Notes: generated by a model from the letters alone, not told the origin. Numbered from the stretch's first letter, positions 1 to 9,293 are shown. The stretch is 64,000 bases of DNA from Burkholderia puraquae (GCF_002099195.1 NZ_NBYX01000012.1:62878-126877), one strand, 5' to 3'. Program-made: numbers and translations.

Positions 1-440
1 TCAAGATCCTCGCGCCGGGCTTCTACGCGAAGCAGGACATCAAGACGCCCGTGAAGATCGCGATCGGCGTGCTGATCGTCACGCAGATCTCGAACTACGT
101 GTTCGTGCCGCTGATCGGTCATGCAGGCCTGACGCTGAGCATCGGCGTCGGCGCGTGCCTGAACTCGCTGCTGCTGTTCATCGGGCTGCGCAAGCGCGGC
201 ATTTACCAGCCGTCGCCGGGCTGGCTGCGCTTCTTCGTGCAGTTGATCGGCGCGACGCTCGTGCTCGCGGGCCTGATGCACTGGCTGTCGATCAGCTTCG
301 ACTGGACCGGGATGCGTGCGCAGCCGCTCGATCGCATCGCACTGATGGCCGCGTGCCTCGTGGTGTTCGCTGCACTATATTTCGGTATGTTGTGGGTGAT
401 GGGCTTCAAATACGCTTATTTCAGAAGGCGCGCCAAGTGA
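1..440 (+). CDS. murJ: Lipid II flippase MurJ (MviN), C-terminal part
   Basis: Partial gene: the 5' end lies left of the window and the reading frame begins at base 3. About 145 codons are visible. They begin with the MurJ-like segment KILAPGFYAKQDIKTPVKIA and continue through four hydrophobic stretches (about codons 17-38, 42-62, 74-96 and 111-135). These fit the last transmembrane helices of a 14-helix MOP-superfamily flippase, and the protein ends in a short basic tail (YFRRRAK). MurJ moves lipid-linked peptidoglycan precursor across the inner membrane. The stop codon overlaps a possible GTG start of the next gene, so the two may be co-transcribed. The family call rests on the conserved segment and the membrane pattern. 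Confidence 0.9.
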   Translation, partial: KILAPGFYAKQDIKTPVKIAIGVLIVTQISNYVFVPLIGHAGLTLSIGVGACLNSLLLFIGLRKRGIYQPSPGWLRFFVQLIGATLVLAGLMHWLSISFDWTGMRAQPLDRIALMAACLVVFAALYFGMLWVMGFKYAYFRRRAK

Positions 441-448
441 CGACCGCA

Positions 449-1291
449 ATGACCCGCGTCCTCGACTACTTCAGCACGCTCGTGGCAGACGATGACAGCC
501 TGCCCGTCACGGAAGCGGCGCTGTCGCTGGCGCAGGACGCATATCCCGACCTCGACCTGCAGGGCACGCTGGCCGAACTCGACATGCTGGCGGCGCGGTT
601 GCGCCGGCGGTTCGCCGACGACGCGGACCTGAAGGGCCGCGTTGCCGCGCTGAACGATTTCTTCTTCCGCGAGCTCGGCTTCGCGTGTAATCACAACGAT
701 TACTACGACCCCGATAACAGCCACCTGAACGCCGTGCTGAAGCGGCGGCGCGGGATCCCGATCTCGCTGTCGGTGCTGTACCTGGAACTCGCCGAGCAGG
801 TCGGCGTGCCGGCGCGCGGCGTATCGTTCCCCGGCCATTTCCTGCTGCGCGTCACGCTGCCGGACGGCGACCTGATCATCGATCCGGCCAACGGGCATTC
901 GCTGTCCGAAGCCGAGATGGTCGAGATGCTCGAGCCGTACGTCGCGCGTGCAGCCGGTGCGGTCGACAGTGCGTTGCGCGCGCTGCTGCAGCCGGCGACG
1001 AGCCGCGAGATCATCGCGCGGATGCTGCGCAACCTGAAGACGATCTATCTTCAGACGGAACGCTGGCAGCGGCTGCTGGCGGTGCAGCAGCGGCTCGTGA
1101 TCCTGCTGCCCGAGCACCTCGACGAAGTCCGCGACCGCGGTTTCGCGTATGCGCGGCTCGATTACCTGCGCCCCGCGCTCGAGGATCTCGAGCAGTATCT
1201 CGGCGAGCGGCCGGACGCGGACGACGCAACCGTCGTCGAGTCGCAGGTGACCGAATTGCGGCAGCGGATGCAGCGCGACGGCGAGGACTGA
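449..1291 (+). CDS. SirB1 family protein (transglutaminase-like fold with TPR tail)
   Basis: 280-residue cytosolic protein of the SirB1 family. The middle part carries the family's typical run, including FFFRELGF, an NHNDYYD segment, RRGIPISLSVLYLELA and FPGHFLLR followed by a DPANG motif. The C-terminal third (FAYARLDYLRPALEDLEQYL) looks like tetratricopeptide helices. The molecular function is not established; the transglutaminase-like core may be a binding rather than a catalytic fold. I chose the ATG at 449, which begins MTRVLDYFSTL. An in-frame GTG at 437 overlaps the murJ stop and is the alternative start. A bidirectional terminator follows at 1322-1351. Confidence 0.85.
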   Translation: MTRVLDYFSTLVADDDSLPVTEAALSLAQDAYPDLDLQGTLAELDMLAARLRRRFADDADLKGRVAALNDFFFRELGFACNHNDYYDPDNSHLNAVLKRRRGIPISLSVLYLELAEQVGVPARGVSFPGHFLLRVTLPDGDLIIDPANGHSLSEAEMVEMLEPYVARAAGAVDSALRALLQPATSREIIARMLRNLKTIYLQTERWQRLLAVQQRLVILLPEHLDEVRDRGFAYARLDYLRPALEDLEQYLGERPDADDATVVESQVTELRQRMQRDGED

Positions 1292-1321
1292 GCCACTGCG
1301 GCGCTGCCGGAACCCTGAATG

Positions 1322-1351
1322 AAAAAACGCCCGCGATGCGGGCGTTTTTTT
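1322..1351. terminator. Bidirectional intrinsic terminator
   Basis: An A-run, the stem ACGCCCGC / GCGGGCGT with a short loop, and a T-run lie between the convergent SirB1 and SDR genes. The symmetric A and T tracts allow it to end transcripts from both sides. Confidence 0.85.
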
Positions 1352-1357
1352 GCGTGC

Positions 1358-2116
1358 CTATTTCGGCTGCATCCGGATCGCGCCGTCGAGGCGGATCACT
1401 TCGCCGTTGAGCATCGGATTCTCGACGATCTGCCGCACCAGCAGCGCGTATTCGGCCGGTTTGCCGAGCCGCGGCGGGAACGGCACCATCGCGCCGAGCG
1501 CGTCCTGGACGTCCTGCGGCATGCCGAGCAGCATCGGCGTCTCGAACAGGCCGGGTGCGATCGTCATCACGCGGATGCCGTTGCGCGACAGGTCGCGTGC
1601 TATCGGCAGCGTCATGCCCGCCACACCGGCTTTCGACGCCGCGTATGCGGCCTGGCCGATCTGTCCGTCGAATGCGGCAACCGACGCGGTGCTGACGATC
1701 ACGCCGCGCTCGCCGTCCGCGGTCGGCGCGGTGGCGGCCATCGCGGCGGCCGCGAGCCGGATCATGTTGAACGTGCCGACGAGGTTCACGTTGATCGTCT
1801 TCGCGAACACGTCGAGCGGATGCGCACCGTCCTTGCCGACAGTCTTCGCGGCAGGCGCGATGCCCGCGCAGTTCACGAGGCCGCGCAGCGTGCCGGTGCG
1901 CGTCGCCGCGCCGACGGCCGCCTGCGCGTCGGCTTCGCTCGACACGTCGCAGTGCACGAAGATGCCGCCCAGCTCGGTCGCGAGCGCCGTGCCCGCCGCG
2001 TCGTTCAGGTCGGCGAGCACGACCGTGCCGCCTGCCTGCGTGAGCATCCGTGCGGTGCCGGCGCCGAGGCCCGAGGCGCCGCCCGTGATCAGAAACACGT
2101 TGCCGCGAATTTCCAT
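1358..2116 (-). CDS. SDR oxidoreductase, 3-hydroxyacyl-CoA dehydrogenase type II-like
   Basis: 252-residue classical short-chain dehydrogenase. The Rossmann motif TGGASGLG sits near residues 11-18 and NCAG at 82-85. The catalytic set is Ser145 (STASVAAF), Tyr158 and Lys162 (YAASK). An Asp at the end of strand two (VLADLN) favours NAD(H). Length and sequence resemble the 3-hydroxy-2-methylbutyryl-CoA / 3-hydroxyacyl-CoA dehydrogenase group (HSD17B10-like), which acts in isoleucine and branched fatty acid degradation. That substrate assignment is inferred from resemblance only; no beta-oxidation genes are next to it. It stands alone, convergent with the SirB1 gene. Confidence 0.8.
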   Translation of the reverse strand: MEIRGNVFLITGGASGLGAGTARMLTQAGGTVVLADLNDAAGTALATELGGIFVHCDVSSEADAQAAVGAATRTGTLRGLVNCAGIAPAAKTVGKDGAHPLDVFAKTINVNLVGTFNMIRLAAAAMAATAPTADGERGVIVSTASVAAFDGQIGQAAYAASKAGVAGMTLPIARDLSRNGIRVMTIAPGLFETPMLLGMPQDVQDALGAMVPFPPRLGKPAEYALLVRQIVENPMLNGEVIRLDGAIRMQPK

Positions 2117-2313
2117 GACTGCCTCCGTTGTCGACCGCCGTTGGCGCTCCGGCGCCTGTTGCGGTTGCGCGCGAAGCGGTTGCCTGGCTCGATGCCGCGC
2201 GATCGGTTGAAATGCCGGGGCGCCGGTAACAGGGGCGCCGGCACCCGACCGATTGTACGGCGCGCCCTCGCGCGGCGGCGAGACCGGAACGGTCGTACGG
2301 ATTTCGCCCGGGC

Positions 2314-2341
2314 AAAAAAAAAGCCGCCCGGAAAGGGCGGC
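2314..2341 (-). terminator. Intrinsic terminator of adk
   Basis: On the minus strand the stem GCCGCCC / GGGCGGC with loop TTTC is followed by a run of nine T. It lies about 20 bp beyond the adk stop codon. The rest of 2117-2363, upstream of the SDR gene, shows no gene. Confidence 0.85.
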
Positions 2342-2363
2342 TTGCGGGAGCGCGACGCGCTGC

Positions 2364-3026
2364 TTACTTCAGTGCGTCAAACGCGCGCTCGCGGATTTCA
2401 TCGACGCTGCCGAGGCCCGAGATCTTGCGATACTGCGGAGCCTTCAGGCCGTTTTCCGCACCGCGCTGGGCCCAGTCGCCGTAGTACGTGATCAGCGGCT
2501 TGGTCTGCGCTTCGTACACTTCGAGACGTTTCTTGACGGTTTCTTCCTTGTCGTCGTCGCGCTGGATCAGCGGCTCGCCCGTCACGTCGTCGTGGCCTTC
2601 GACCTTCGGCGGGTTGAACTTGACGTGGTACGTGCGGCCCGATGCCGGGTGCGTGCGGCGGCCGCTCATGCGCTCGATGATTTCCGAGAACGGCACGTCG
2701 ATCTCGAGCACGTAGTCGATCGCGACGCCGGCTTCCTTCATCGCGTCAGCCTGCGCGATCGTGCGCGGGAAACCGTCGAACAGATAGCCGTTCGCGCAGT
2801 CGGATTCCTTCAGGCGTTCCTTGACGAGGCCGATGATCAGCGCGTCCGGCACGAGCTTGCCGGCGTCCATGTAGCCCTTCGCCTCGACGCCGAGCGGCGT
2901 GCCGGCCTTCACGGCCGCGCGCAGCATGTCGCCCGTCGAGATTTGCGGGATGCCGAATTTTTCCTTGATGAAGTTTGCCTGGGTGCCCTTTCCCGCGCCG
3001 GGCGCGCCCAACAGGATCAAACGCAT
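2364..3026 (-). CDS. adk: Adenylate kinase
   Basis: 220 residues, the usual length for the long (large-LID) bacterial form. It interconverts ATP + AMP and 2 ADP in the cytosol. The P-loop GAPGAGKGT is at residues 7-15, the AMP-binding segment reads STGDMLRAA, and the FDGFPRT motif is present. The LID region runs from RRTHPASGR to IQRDDD and has no zinc-binding cysteines, as in E. coli. It is the last gene of the minus-strand group lpxK-trm112-kdsB-adk, with a 208-bp gap after kdsB that may hold its own promoter. Confidence 0.98.
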   Translation of the reverse strand: MRLILLGAPGAGKGTQANFIKEKFGIPQISTGDMLRAAVKAGTPLGVEAKGYMDAGKLVPDALIIGLVKERLKESDCANGYLFDGFPRTIAQADAMKEAGVAIDYVLEIDVPFSEIIERMSGRRTHPASGRTYHVKFNPPKVEGHDDVTGEPLIQRDDDKEETVKKRLEVYEAQTKPLITYYGDWAQRGAENGLKAPQYRKISGLGSVDEIRERAFDALK

Positions 3027-3234
3027 GGTGATATCTCCAGTATGTAGATTCGTGTGGCGAGATGCGAAAAGCGCTGGCGACGAGGTGCGCGGGGCTTGCC
3101 TGGCGCGCGGCGGACCGGTCTGATGCGGCGCGTCGGGTTGAGCGACGCGCGGCTGCCGGCAGGGCCGCGGGCGGGGTCAAGCGAGGACGCGCTGGTCGCG
3201 GACGGCTCGCACAATCGCCTGATTATGCCACGGG

Positions 3235-4026
3235 TTATTTTGAACCCGGCTGAAAAAGGGCCTGCACGCGTGCGAGATCGGCCGGCGTGTCGATTCCGGC
3301 TTCGGGCGCGGACTCGGTGATCAGCACTGCGATGCGCTCGCCGTGCCAGAGCGCGCGCAGCTGTTCGAGCTGCTCGGCCTGTTCGATCGGCGCCTGCGCG
3401 AGCGTCGGATACGTGCGCAGGAAACGCGCGCGATACGCATAGAGGCCGATGTGCCGGTAGACCGGGAAAGCCGGTCCAGGCATGGCTGCGACGTCGGGCC
3501 AGTGCGGCTGGTACGCGTCCCGGCTCCACGGAATCGGCGCGCGCGAGAAGTACAGCGCGACGCTCTGTGCGTCGAGCGCGACCTTCACGACGTTCGGGTT
3601 GAACACGTCGGCCGCGTCGTGGATCGGGTGGGCGGCCGTCGCAATCGCGCACGCCGGATGCGCGGCGAGGTGCGACGCTACGTCGCGCACGAGCACCGGG
3701 TCGATCAGCGGCTCGTCGCCCTGCACGTTGACGACGACGGTGTCGTCGCTCCACCCGAACGTCGCCGCGACTTCCGCGAGCCGGTCGGTGCCGGACGGAT
3801 GGTCGGCGCGCGTCAGCACCGCTTCGAAGCCGTGATCGCGTGCCGCATCGAGCACGCTCTGCGCGTCGGACGCGACGAGCACCTGCTGCGCGCCCGCTTC
3901 ACGCGCGCGCTCGGCGACGCGCACGACCATCGGCTTGCCGCCGAGGTCGGCGAGCGGCTTGTTCGGGAGCCGCGTCGACGCGAGCCGGGCGGGAATGACG
4001 GCGATGAAGGGGGGCGGGTGAGTCAT
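3235..4026 (-). CDS. kdsB: CMP-KDO synthetase (3-deoxy-manno-octulosonate cytidylyltransferase)
   Basis: 263 residues. It activates KDO with CTP to give CMP-KDO, the sugar donor for the LPS inner core. The nucleotide-binding start (VIPARLASTRLPNKPLADL) is typical of the cytidylyltransferase fold. Other family signatures include VQGDEPLIDP and GLYAYRARFL. It lies downstream of lpxK and the Trm112-like gene, so enzymes for lipid A and KDO are grouped. The gap to the Trm112-like gene is 107 bp. Confidence 0.97.
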   Translation of the reverse strand: MTHPPPFIAVIPARLASTRLPNKPLADLGGKPMVVRVAERAREAGAQQVLVASDAQSVLDAARDHGFEAVLTRADHPSGTDRLAEVAATFGWSDDTVVVNVQGDEPLIDPVLVRDVASHLAAHPACAIATAAHPIHDAADVFNPNVVKVALDAQSVALYFSRAPIPWSRDAYQPHWPDVAAMPGPAFPVYRHIGLYAYRARFLRTYPTLAQAPIEQAEQLEQLRALWHGERIAVLITESAPEAGIDTPADLARVQALFQPGSK

Positions 4027-4133
4027 CGGGGAGGCGCGGTGAGAAGAGCGGAGCGGGCGACGCGTCTGGCACGGGTCGCCCGGCGGGGTTCGGCACCCTG
4101 GCCGCGGATGGGCCGCGGCTCGGGCCGGGCGGC

Positions 4134-4328
4134 TTAGCGGCCGGCCGGGTCGACCGGCGTGCCTTCGACGGTCTGGCGCGCTTCGTCGACCAGCATCACG
4201 GGGATGCCGTCGCGGATCGGGTAGGCGAGCTTGTCCGCGTTGCAGATCAGTTCCTGCGCGGCACGGTCATAGTGGAGCGGGCCTTTGCAGATAGGGCACA
4301 CAAGGATTTCAAGCAGGCGAGCGTCCAC
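4134..4328 (-). CDS. Trm112-family small zinc-ribbon-like protein
   Basis: 64 residues. The protein has a CPIC knuckle near the N-terminus, a single later Cys (ICNADKLAYP) and the family-typical RDGIPVMLVDEA segment. Bacterial relatives often sit between lpxK and kdsB; their function is unclear, while the eukaryotic homologue activates methyltransferases. I chose the GTG start at 4328 because GGAG stands seven to eight bases before it. An upstream ATG at 4352 would add eight residues without a good ribosome site. The start overlaps the lpxK 3' end by 20 bp, suggesting translational coupling. Confidence 0.88.
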   Translation of the reverse strand: MDARLLEILVCPICKGPLHYDRAAQELICNADKLAYPIRDGIPVMLVDEARQTVEGTPVDPAGR

Positions 4329-5337
4329 GGAGTTTCTCCACAACGAGGGCAATGAGGCGAGGGTCGAGCGCGGCTTCGACGGGGACGACCCACAGTCGAG
4401 CGTCGCGCCAGGAAGCGCCCAATTTTACTGCATCCTTCTCGGTGATCAGGATCGCATCGACGGCATCGTCGACGAATGGATTGTCGGCGAACGCATAGTG
4501 GTCGGGCAGCGCGCGCGTCGCGGGCGTGAGACCGGCCGCGCGCAGCGTCGCGAAGAAGCGTTCCGGCGCGCCGATGCCGGCCGCGGCGAGCACGCGCTCG
4601 TTCGCGAATTGCGACAGCGGGCGGCGCAGCGCGGGCTGGTCGAGGTGCCACGCGGCGCCCGGCGTGAGCGCGAGCGAATAGGTGTCGGGCCACGGCGGCA
4701 GCGCGCCGCTGTACGGATCGTTGACGAGCGTGGCATCGCGGTGCCGCGACAGCGGCTCGCGCAACGGCCCGGCCGGCAGCAGGAAGCCGTTGCCGCCGAG
4801 CCGGTGGTCGAACACGACGAGTTCGACCGTGCGCGCGAGGCGGTAGTGCTGCAGGCCGTCGTCGCTGACGATCACGTCGACGTCCGGGTGCGCGGCGCGC
4901 AGCGCCTGCGCGGCCGCGACGCGATCGGGGCATACCCAGACGGGTGCGCCGGTGCGGCGTGCGATCAGGAGCGGTTCGTCGCCGCCCACGCTGGCGCGCG
5001 ACGCGGGCGTGACGGCGGTCGGCACCTTCACGTTCGCGCCGTAGCCGCGCGACACGATGCCGGGCGTGAAGCCGGCCGCCCGCAACGCGTCGACGAGGGC
5101 GATCACCGTCGGCGTCTTGCCGGTGCCGCCGACGGTCACGTTTCCGACCACGACGACGGGCACGCCGACGTCGACCGGCTTCTTCCAGCCCTGTGCGTAG
5201 GCGGTGCGCCGCAGCGCCGCACACAGGCCGAACACGCATGCGAACGGCGTGAGCGCCCACGCGAGCGCGCCGCGGCGCTGCCATTCGCGTGTCAGGCGCG
5301 CTTCGAGCCGGGCAAGCGGGCCGTCGGGCGCGCTCAT
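4309..5337 (-). CDS. lpxK: Tetraacyldisaccharide 4'-kinase (lipid A kinase)
   Basis: 342 residues. It phosphorylates the 4' position of the lipid A disaccharide precursor to give lipid IVA, at the inner face of the cytoplasmic membrane. An N-terminal hydrophobic helix (about residues 25-42) anchors it. The P-loop GNVTVGGTGKTP follows at 65-76, and the DDGLQH motif typical of LpxK is present. The start is the ATG at 5337 (MSAPDGPLARLEARL); the open frame extends further upstream but that part looks non-coding. It is the first gene of the minus-strand cluster visible here. Confidence 0.96.
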   Translation of the reverse strand: MSAPDGPLARLEARLTREWQRRGALAWALTPFACVFGLCAALRRTAYAQGWKKPVDVGVPVVVVGNVTVGGTGKTPTVIALVDALRAAGFTPGIVSRGYGANVKVPTAVTPASRASVGGDEPLLIARRTGAPVWVCPDRVAAAQALRAAHPDVDVIVSDDGLQHYRLARTVELVVFDHRLGGNGFLLPAGPLREPLSRHRDATLVNDPYSGALPPWPDTYSLALTPGAAWHLDQPALRRPLSQFANERVLAAAGIGAPERFFATLRAAGLTPATRALPDHYAFADNPFVDDAVDAILITEKDAVKLGASWRDARLWVVPVEAALDPRLIALVVEKLRGRSPA

Positions 5338-5787
5338 CGGGCCGGGCGCGGCACGTCGTGCGCCGCGGCGTGGGACGGATTCGTCAAGGCGGATTCTCCG
5401 TTGGGCGGCGCGAGCCGCGGGGTCTGCGGAAGGCGGCACTCTAGCGCGCCGCGGGCGGGCGCGGCAAGCTCGACCGGCCGGCGCAGTCCGCGGGGACGGA
5501 TCGCGACGGCTTGTGGATAACTCTGTGAAGAACTCCGCTCTCGATGGCGTCAAACGCCCGCCGGGTGGGCCTCGAATCGGATGAGAATCATTCCGAAAGC
5601 TTTAAAAATATATAAAAATCAATGTGTTACTGCGAATTGTCTGGGGTTTTTCACGGTTTTCACGCGTTTTAGACCGACGATTGCCAAAGTGTGGACACCT
5701 TCCACGCGTCGCGGTGCATGCGCCCGGCGCTGGACGTCGCGCGCGTGTCGGACTATCGTGTCGCCGCCAGCATTCATCCGACCGTCC
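5338..5787. other. Intergenic region between divergent lpxK and xseA
   Basis: 450 bp without a convincing gene. The left half is GC-rich. Bases 5580-5660 are much richer in A+T (short runs such as TTTAAAAATATATAAAAATC), a likely place for the xseA promoter. No operator or hairpin terminator stands out. Confidence 0.6.
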
Positions 5788-7170
5788 ATGCCTTCCGACT
5801 CCCCATTTGCCGCACCGGGCGCGACCCGCGGCGGCGACGAAGTGATACCCGTTTCGGCGCTCAATCGCGCGATATCGACGATGCTCGAGCGCTCGTTTCC
5901 GCTGCTGTGGATTTCGGGCGAAGTGTCGAATTTCACGCGCGCCGCGAGCGGCCACTGGTATTTCTCGATCAAGGACCAGCAGGCGCAGATGCGCTGCGTG
6001 ATGTTCCGCGGCCGTGCGCAATACGCGGAATTCACGCCGCGCGAAGGCGACCGCATCGAGGTGCGCGCGGTTGTCACGATGTACGAGCCGCGCGGCGAAG
6101 TGCAGCTCAACGTCGAAGCCGTGCGGCGCACCGGGCAGGGGCGCCTGTACGAGGCATTCCTGCGGCTGAAGGCGCAGCTCGAGAGCGAGGGGCTCTTCGC
6201 GCCCGAGCGCAAGCGGCCGCTGCCGGCCCACCCGCGCGCGATCGGCATCGTCACGTCGCTGCAGGCAGCCGCGCTGCGCGACGTGCTGACCACGCTTGCC
6301 CGCCGCGCGCCGCACATCCCGGTGATCGTCTATCCGGCGCCGGTGCAGGGCGCCGGTTCCGCGGAAAAGCTCGTCACGGCCGTCGAGACCGCGAATGCAC
6401 GCCGCGAGGTGGACGTGCTGCTGGTCTGTCGCGGCGGCGGCTCGATCGAGGATCTGTGGTCGTTCAATGACGAGGCGCTGGCGCGCGCGATCGCGGCGAG
6501 CGAATTGCCGGTCGTCAGCGGCGTCGGGCACGAAACCGATTTCACGATCGCGGACTTCGCGGCCGACGTGCGTGCGCCGACGCCGACCGGCGCGGCCGAG
6601 CTCGCGAGCCCGCAGCGTGCGCTGCTGCTGCGCGAGGTCGGCGAGCGCCAGCGTGCGCTCGCGCGCGGCATGGAACGCCGGCTCGAACAGCGCGCGCAGC
6701 AGCTCGACTGGCTCGCCCGCCGGCTGGTGAGCCCGGCCGAGCGGCTGCAGCGGCAGCGCACGCACGTCGAGCAGCTCGCGGTGCGGCTTGCGTCGGCGGC
6801 GTCGCGGCCGGTGCGCGACGCGCGCGCGCGTTTCGCGCTCGCGCAACTGCGCTGGCAGCGCGCGCGGCCCGATCCGTCGCAGGCGCGCCAGGCGCTCGCG
6901 GGGCTGTCGCAGCGTCTTGCGCTGGCCTTGCAGCGCCGTCACGAACGCGACACGGCTCGCGTGTCAGCCTGTGCGGCAAGGCTCGAGGTGTTGAGCCCGC
7001 AGCGCACGCTCGAGCGCGGCTATGCGGCGCTGATCGATACACAGACGGGCCGCGCGGTGCGCACGCCGAACGCGCTGAAGCCGCAGCGCCGCCTGACCGT
7101 GCATCTTGCGGAAGGCTCGGCCGACGTGTCGCTCGCCGACGTGCAGCCGCGGCTGACCGATACGATCTGA
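5788..7170 (+). CDS. xseA: Exodeoxyribonuclease VII large subunit
   Basis: 460 residues. With the small subunit XseB it forms a single-strand exonuclease used in mismatch repair and DNA damage processing. An N-terminal OB-fold (about 25-115, with LLWISGEVSNF and GHWYFSIKD) precedes the nuclease core. That core carries CRGGGSIEDLWSFNDE near residue 214 and GVGHETDFTIADFAADVRAP near 245. A long basic coiled-coil stretch fills residues 270-400, and the C-terminus has the usual SPQRTLERGYA segment. The ATG at 5788 matches the usual family length. xseB is not next to it. Confidence 0.97.
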   Translation: MPSDSPFAAPGATRGGDEVIPVSALNRAISTMLERSFPLLWISGEVSNFTRAASGHWYFSIKDQQAQMRCVMFRGRAQYAEFTPREGDRIEVRAVVTMYEPRGEVQLNVEAVRRTGQGRLYEAFLRLKAQLESEGLFAPERKRPLPAHPRAIGIVTSLQAAALRDVLTTLARRAPHIPVIVYPAPVQGAGSAEKLVTAVETANARREVDVLLVCRGGGSIEDLWSFNDEALARAIAASELPVVSGVGHETDFTIADFAADVRAPTPTGAAELASPQRALLLREVGERQRALARGMERRLEQRAQQLDWLARRLVSPAERLQRQRTHVEQLAVRLASAASRPVRDARARFALAQLRWQRARPDPSQARQALAGLSQRLALALQRRHERDTARVSACAARLEVLSPQRTLERGYAALIDTQTGRAVRTPNALKPQRRLTVHLAEGSADVSLADVQPRLTDTI

Positions 7171-7396
7171 TGTAAGCGGCGCGAGCGGCACGCCGGCCGC
7201 CGCAACGGACGCATCGTGTACGGGAACGGATGCTGCGCCTCGCTGGCTCGTCCTGCCGGATGATGCGCCAACATCGCTTTTCCGCATACCGCGGATAAAT
7301 GGCCCGTGAGTTTGCGGGGTTATTCGTCCTCGCCTACAATCGGACGCTCGGCAGCATCCAACACAGCCTCCCTACATACTCAACGAAGGAATCGCC

Positions 7397-7975
7397 ATGG
7401 CTCATACGCTCCCGCCGCTCCCGTACGCTGAAGACGCACTCGCGCCGACCATCTCGCTCGAGACGATCCAGTACCACTACGGCAAGCATCATCAGGCTTA
7501 TGTGACGAACCTGAACAATCTGATCCCGGGCACGGAATTCGAAAACCTGTCGCTGGAAGAGATCGTGAAGAAGTCGTCGGGCGGCATCTTCAACAACGCC
7601 GCGCAAATCTGGAACCACACGTTCTTCTGGAACAGCCTGTCGCCGAACGGCGGCGGCGCACCGACGGGCGCGCTGGGCGACGCGATCAACGCAAAGTGGG
7701 GTTCGTACGACGCATTCAAGGAAGCGTTCACGAAGGCTGCAGTCGGCACGTTCGGTTCGGGCTGGGCATGGCTCGTGAAGAAGGCTGACGGTTCGCTCGA
7801 CATCGTGTCGACGAGCAACGCAGCAACGCCGCTGACGACCGCAGACAAGGCACTGCTGACGATCGACGTGTGGGAACACGCGTACTACATCGACTACCGC
7901 AACGCACGCCCGAAGTTCGTCGAAGCGTTCTGGAACATCGTGAACTGGGACTTCGCAGCGAAGAACTTCGCGTAA
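7397..7975 (+). CDS. sodB: Superoxide dismutase (Fe type)
   Basis: 192 residues. It converts superoxide to oxygen and hydrogen peroxide. Metal ligands are visible at His27, His74, Asp157 (DVWEH) and His161. Gln70 in the segment FNNAAQIWNHTFFW is the position typical of iron-type enzymes, while manganese enzymes carry the glutamine elsewhere. There is no signal peptide, so it is cytosolic. The gene is preceded by a good ribosome site (GAAGGA) and followed by a strong terminator, consistent with a monocistronic, well-expressed gene. Codon use is highly biased. Confidence 0.97.
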   Translation: MAHTLPPLPYAEDALAPTISLETIQYHYGKHHQAYVTNLNNLIPGTEFENLSLEEIVKKSSGGIFNNAAQIWNHTFFWNSLSPNGGGAPTGALGDAINAKWGSYDAFKEAFTKAAVGTFGSGWAWLVKKADGSLDIVSTSNAATPLTTADKALLTIDVWEHAYYIDYRNARPKFVEAFWNIVNWDFAAKNFA

Positions 7976-8015
7976 GGTCCGGCGCCTGCGCGCCGCTACG
8001 GCGCGCGGCAACCAG

Positions 8016-8045
8016 CAAAAAAGCCCTCGAAACGAGGGCTTTTTT
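8016..8045. terminator. Bidirectional terminator between sodB and chrA
   Basis: The stem AGCCCTCG / CGAGGGCT with an AAA loop is flanked by an A-run and a T-run. It serves sodB and possibly the convergent chrA. Confidence 0.88.
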
Positions 8046-8081
8046 GTTTTTGGCTCACTGGAACAGGCTGCGCGTGCGCGG

Positions 8082-9293
8082 TCAGGCCAGCATGCCGAGC
8101 CCCCAGCCGAGCGCCGCGCTCGCGATCACGACGGCCCACGGCGGCAGGCGCCAGAACACCAGCGCGACGAATGCGACGAGCGCGGCGGCCAGATCGCGCG
8201 GCGCCACGATCGTGTCGGTCCAGACCGGGTGATAGAGCGCGGCGAGCAGCAGTCCGACGACAGCGGCGTTCACGCCCGCGAGCGCGGCCTGCATCCGCGT
8301 GCTGCGGCGCAGGCGCTCCCAGAACGGCGCGGTGCCGGCCACCAGCAGGAACGACGGCGCGAAGATCGACACGAGCGCGATCGTGCCGCCGAGCCAGCCG
8401 TTCGGCGCGTTGCGCAGCGACGCGCCGAGGAATGCCGAGAACGTGAACAGCGGCCCCGGTACGGCCTGCGCGACGCCATACCCGGCCAGGAACGCCGCAT
8501 CGCCGACCCAGCCGGGCGCGACCACGGCCGCCTGCAGCAGCGGCAGCACCACGTGCCCGCCGCCGAATACGAGCGCGCCCGTGCGGAAGAACGCATCGAC
8601 GACGGCGAGCGTGTCGGAGCGCAGCGCGCGGGCCGCAAACGGCAGTACGACGAGGAGCGCGGCGAACACCGCGAGCCACAGCACGCCCGCGCGAGGCGAC
8701 ACGTGCAGCGGCAACGGATCGTGGGCGTCGCGCGCCGGCTGCGGCAGCAGCACGAGGCCGACCAGTCCGGCCCCGACGATCACGGCAACCTGCGCCCACG
8801 CGGCCGGCGCGAGCAGCGCGACGCAGGCGGCCGCGGCCATCAGCGTGACGCGGCGCGCATCCGGGCACAGCGTACGTGCCATGCCCCACACCGCTTGCGC
8901 GATCACGGCGACCGACACGATGCGCAGCCCGTGCAATGCACCGGCTTCGATCGGCGCCCCTGTCGCGTGCACACCGAGTGCGAACAACATCATCAGCAGC
9001 GCCGACGGCAGCGTGAAGCCGAGCCACGCGGCGAACATGCCCGCGTAGCCGGCGCGCGCGAGGCCGATCGCCATCCCGACCTGGCTGCTCGCAGGCCCCG
9101 GCAGGAACTGGCACAGCCCGACGAGATCCGCGTACGTGCGCTCGGTGAGCCAGCGGCGCCGCGTGACGAATTCGGTGCGGAAGTAGCCGAGATGCGCGAC
9201 CGGGCCGCCGAACGAGGTGAGGCCGAGCCGCAGGAACGCGACGAACACTGGCCAAGGGTGGCGGGAGGAAGGGGAGGCGGTCGATGTGCTCAA
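8082..9293 (-). CDS. chrA: Chromate efflux transporter, two-domain CHR family
   Basis: 403 residues with about ten to twelve hydrophobic segments. Two homologous CHR halves are visible: FGGPVAHLGYFR and LCQFLPGPASSQVG in the N-terminal half, FGGGHVVLPLL and VAQAVPGPLFTFSAFLG in the C-terminal half. Proteins of this type export chromate, and may move related oxyanions, across the inner membrane. No chrB-like regulator is nearby; the next gene on the same strand side is a Crp/Fnr regulator, with 86 bp between the two genes. Real substrate in this organism is inferred from the family only. Confidence 0.9.
   Translation of the reverse strand: MSTSTASPSSRHPWPVFVAFLRLGLTSFGGPVAHLGYFRTEFVTRRRWLTERTYADLVGLCQFLPGPASSQVGMAIGLARAGYAGMFAAWLGFTLPSALLMMLFALGVHATGAPIEAGALHGLRIVSVAVIAQAVWGMARTLCPDARRVTLMAAAACVALLAPAAWAQVAVIVGAGLVGLVLLPQPARDAHDPLPLHVSPRAGVLWLAVFAALLVVLPFAARALRSDTLAVVDAFFRTGALVFGGGHVVLPLLQAAVVAPGWVGDAAFLAGYGVAQAVPGPLFTFSAFLGASLRNAPNGWLGGTIALVSIFAPSFLLVAGTAPFWERLRRSTRMQAALAGVNAAVVGLLLAALYHPVWTDTIVAPRDLAAALVAFVALVFWRLPPWAVVIASAALGWGLGMLA

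Noticed and set aside
5581..5620. Possible Fur box (GAGAATCATTC) and start of a longer XseA
   Set aside because: Only a partial match to the Fur consensus, and the extra codons before 5788 look non-coding and exceed the usual XseA length.
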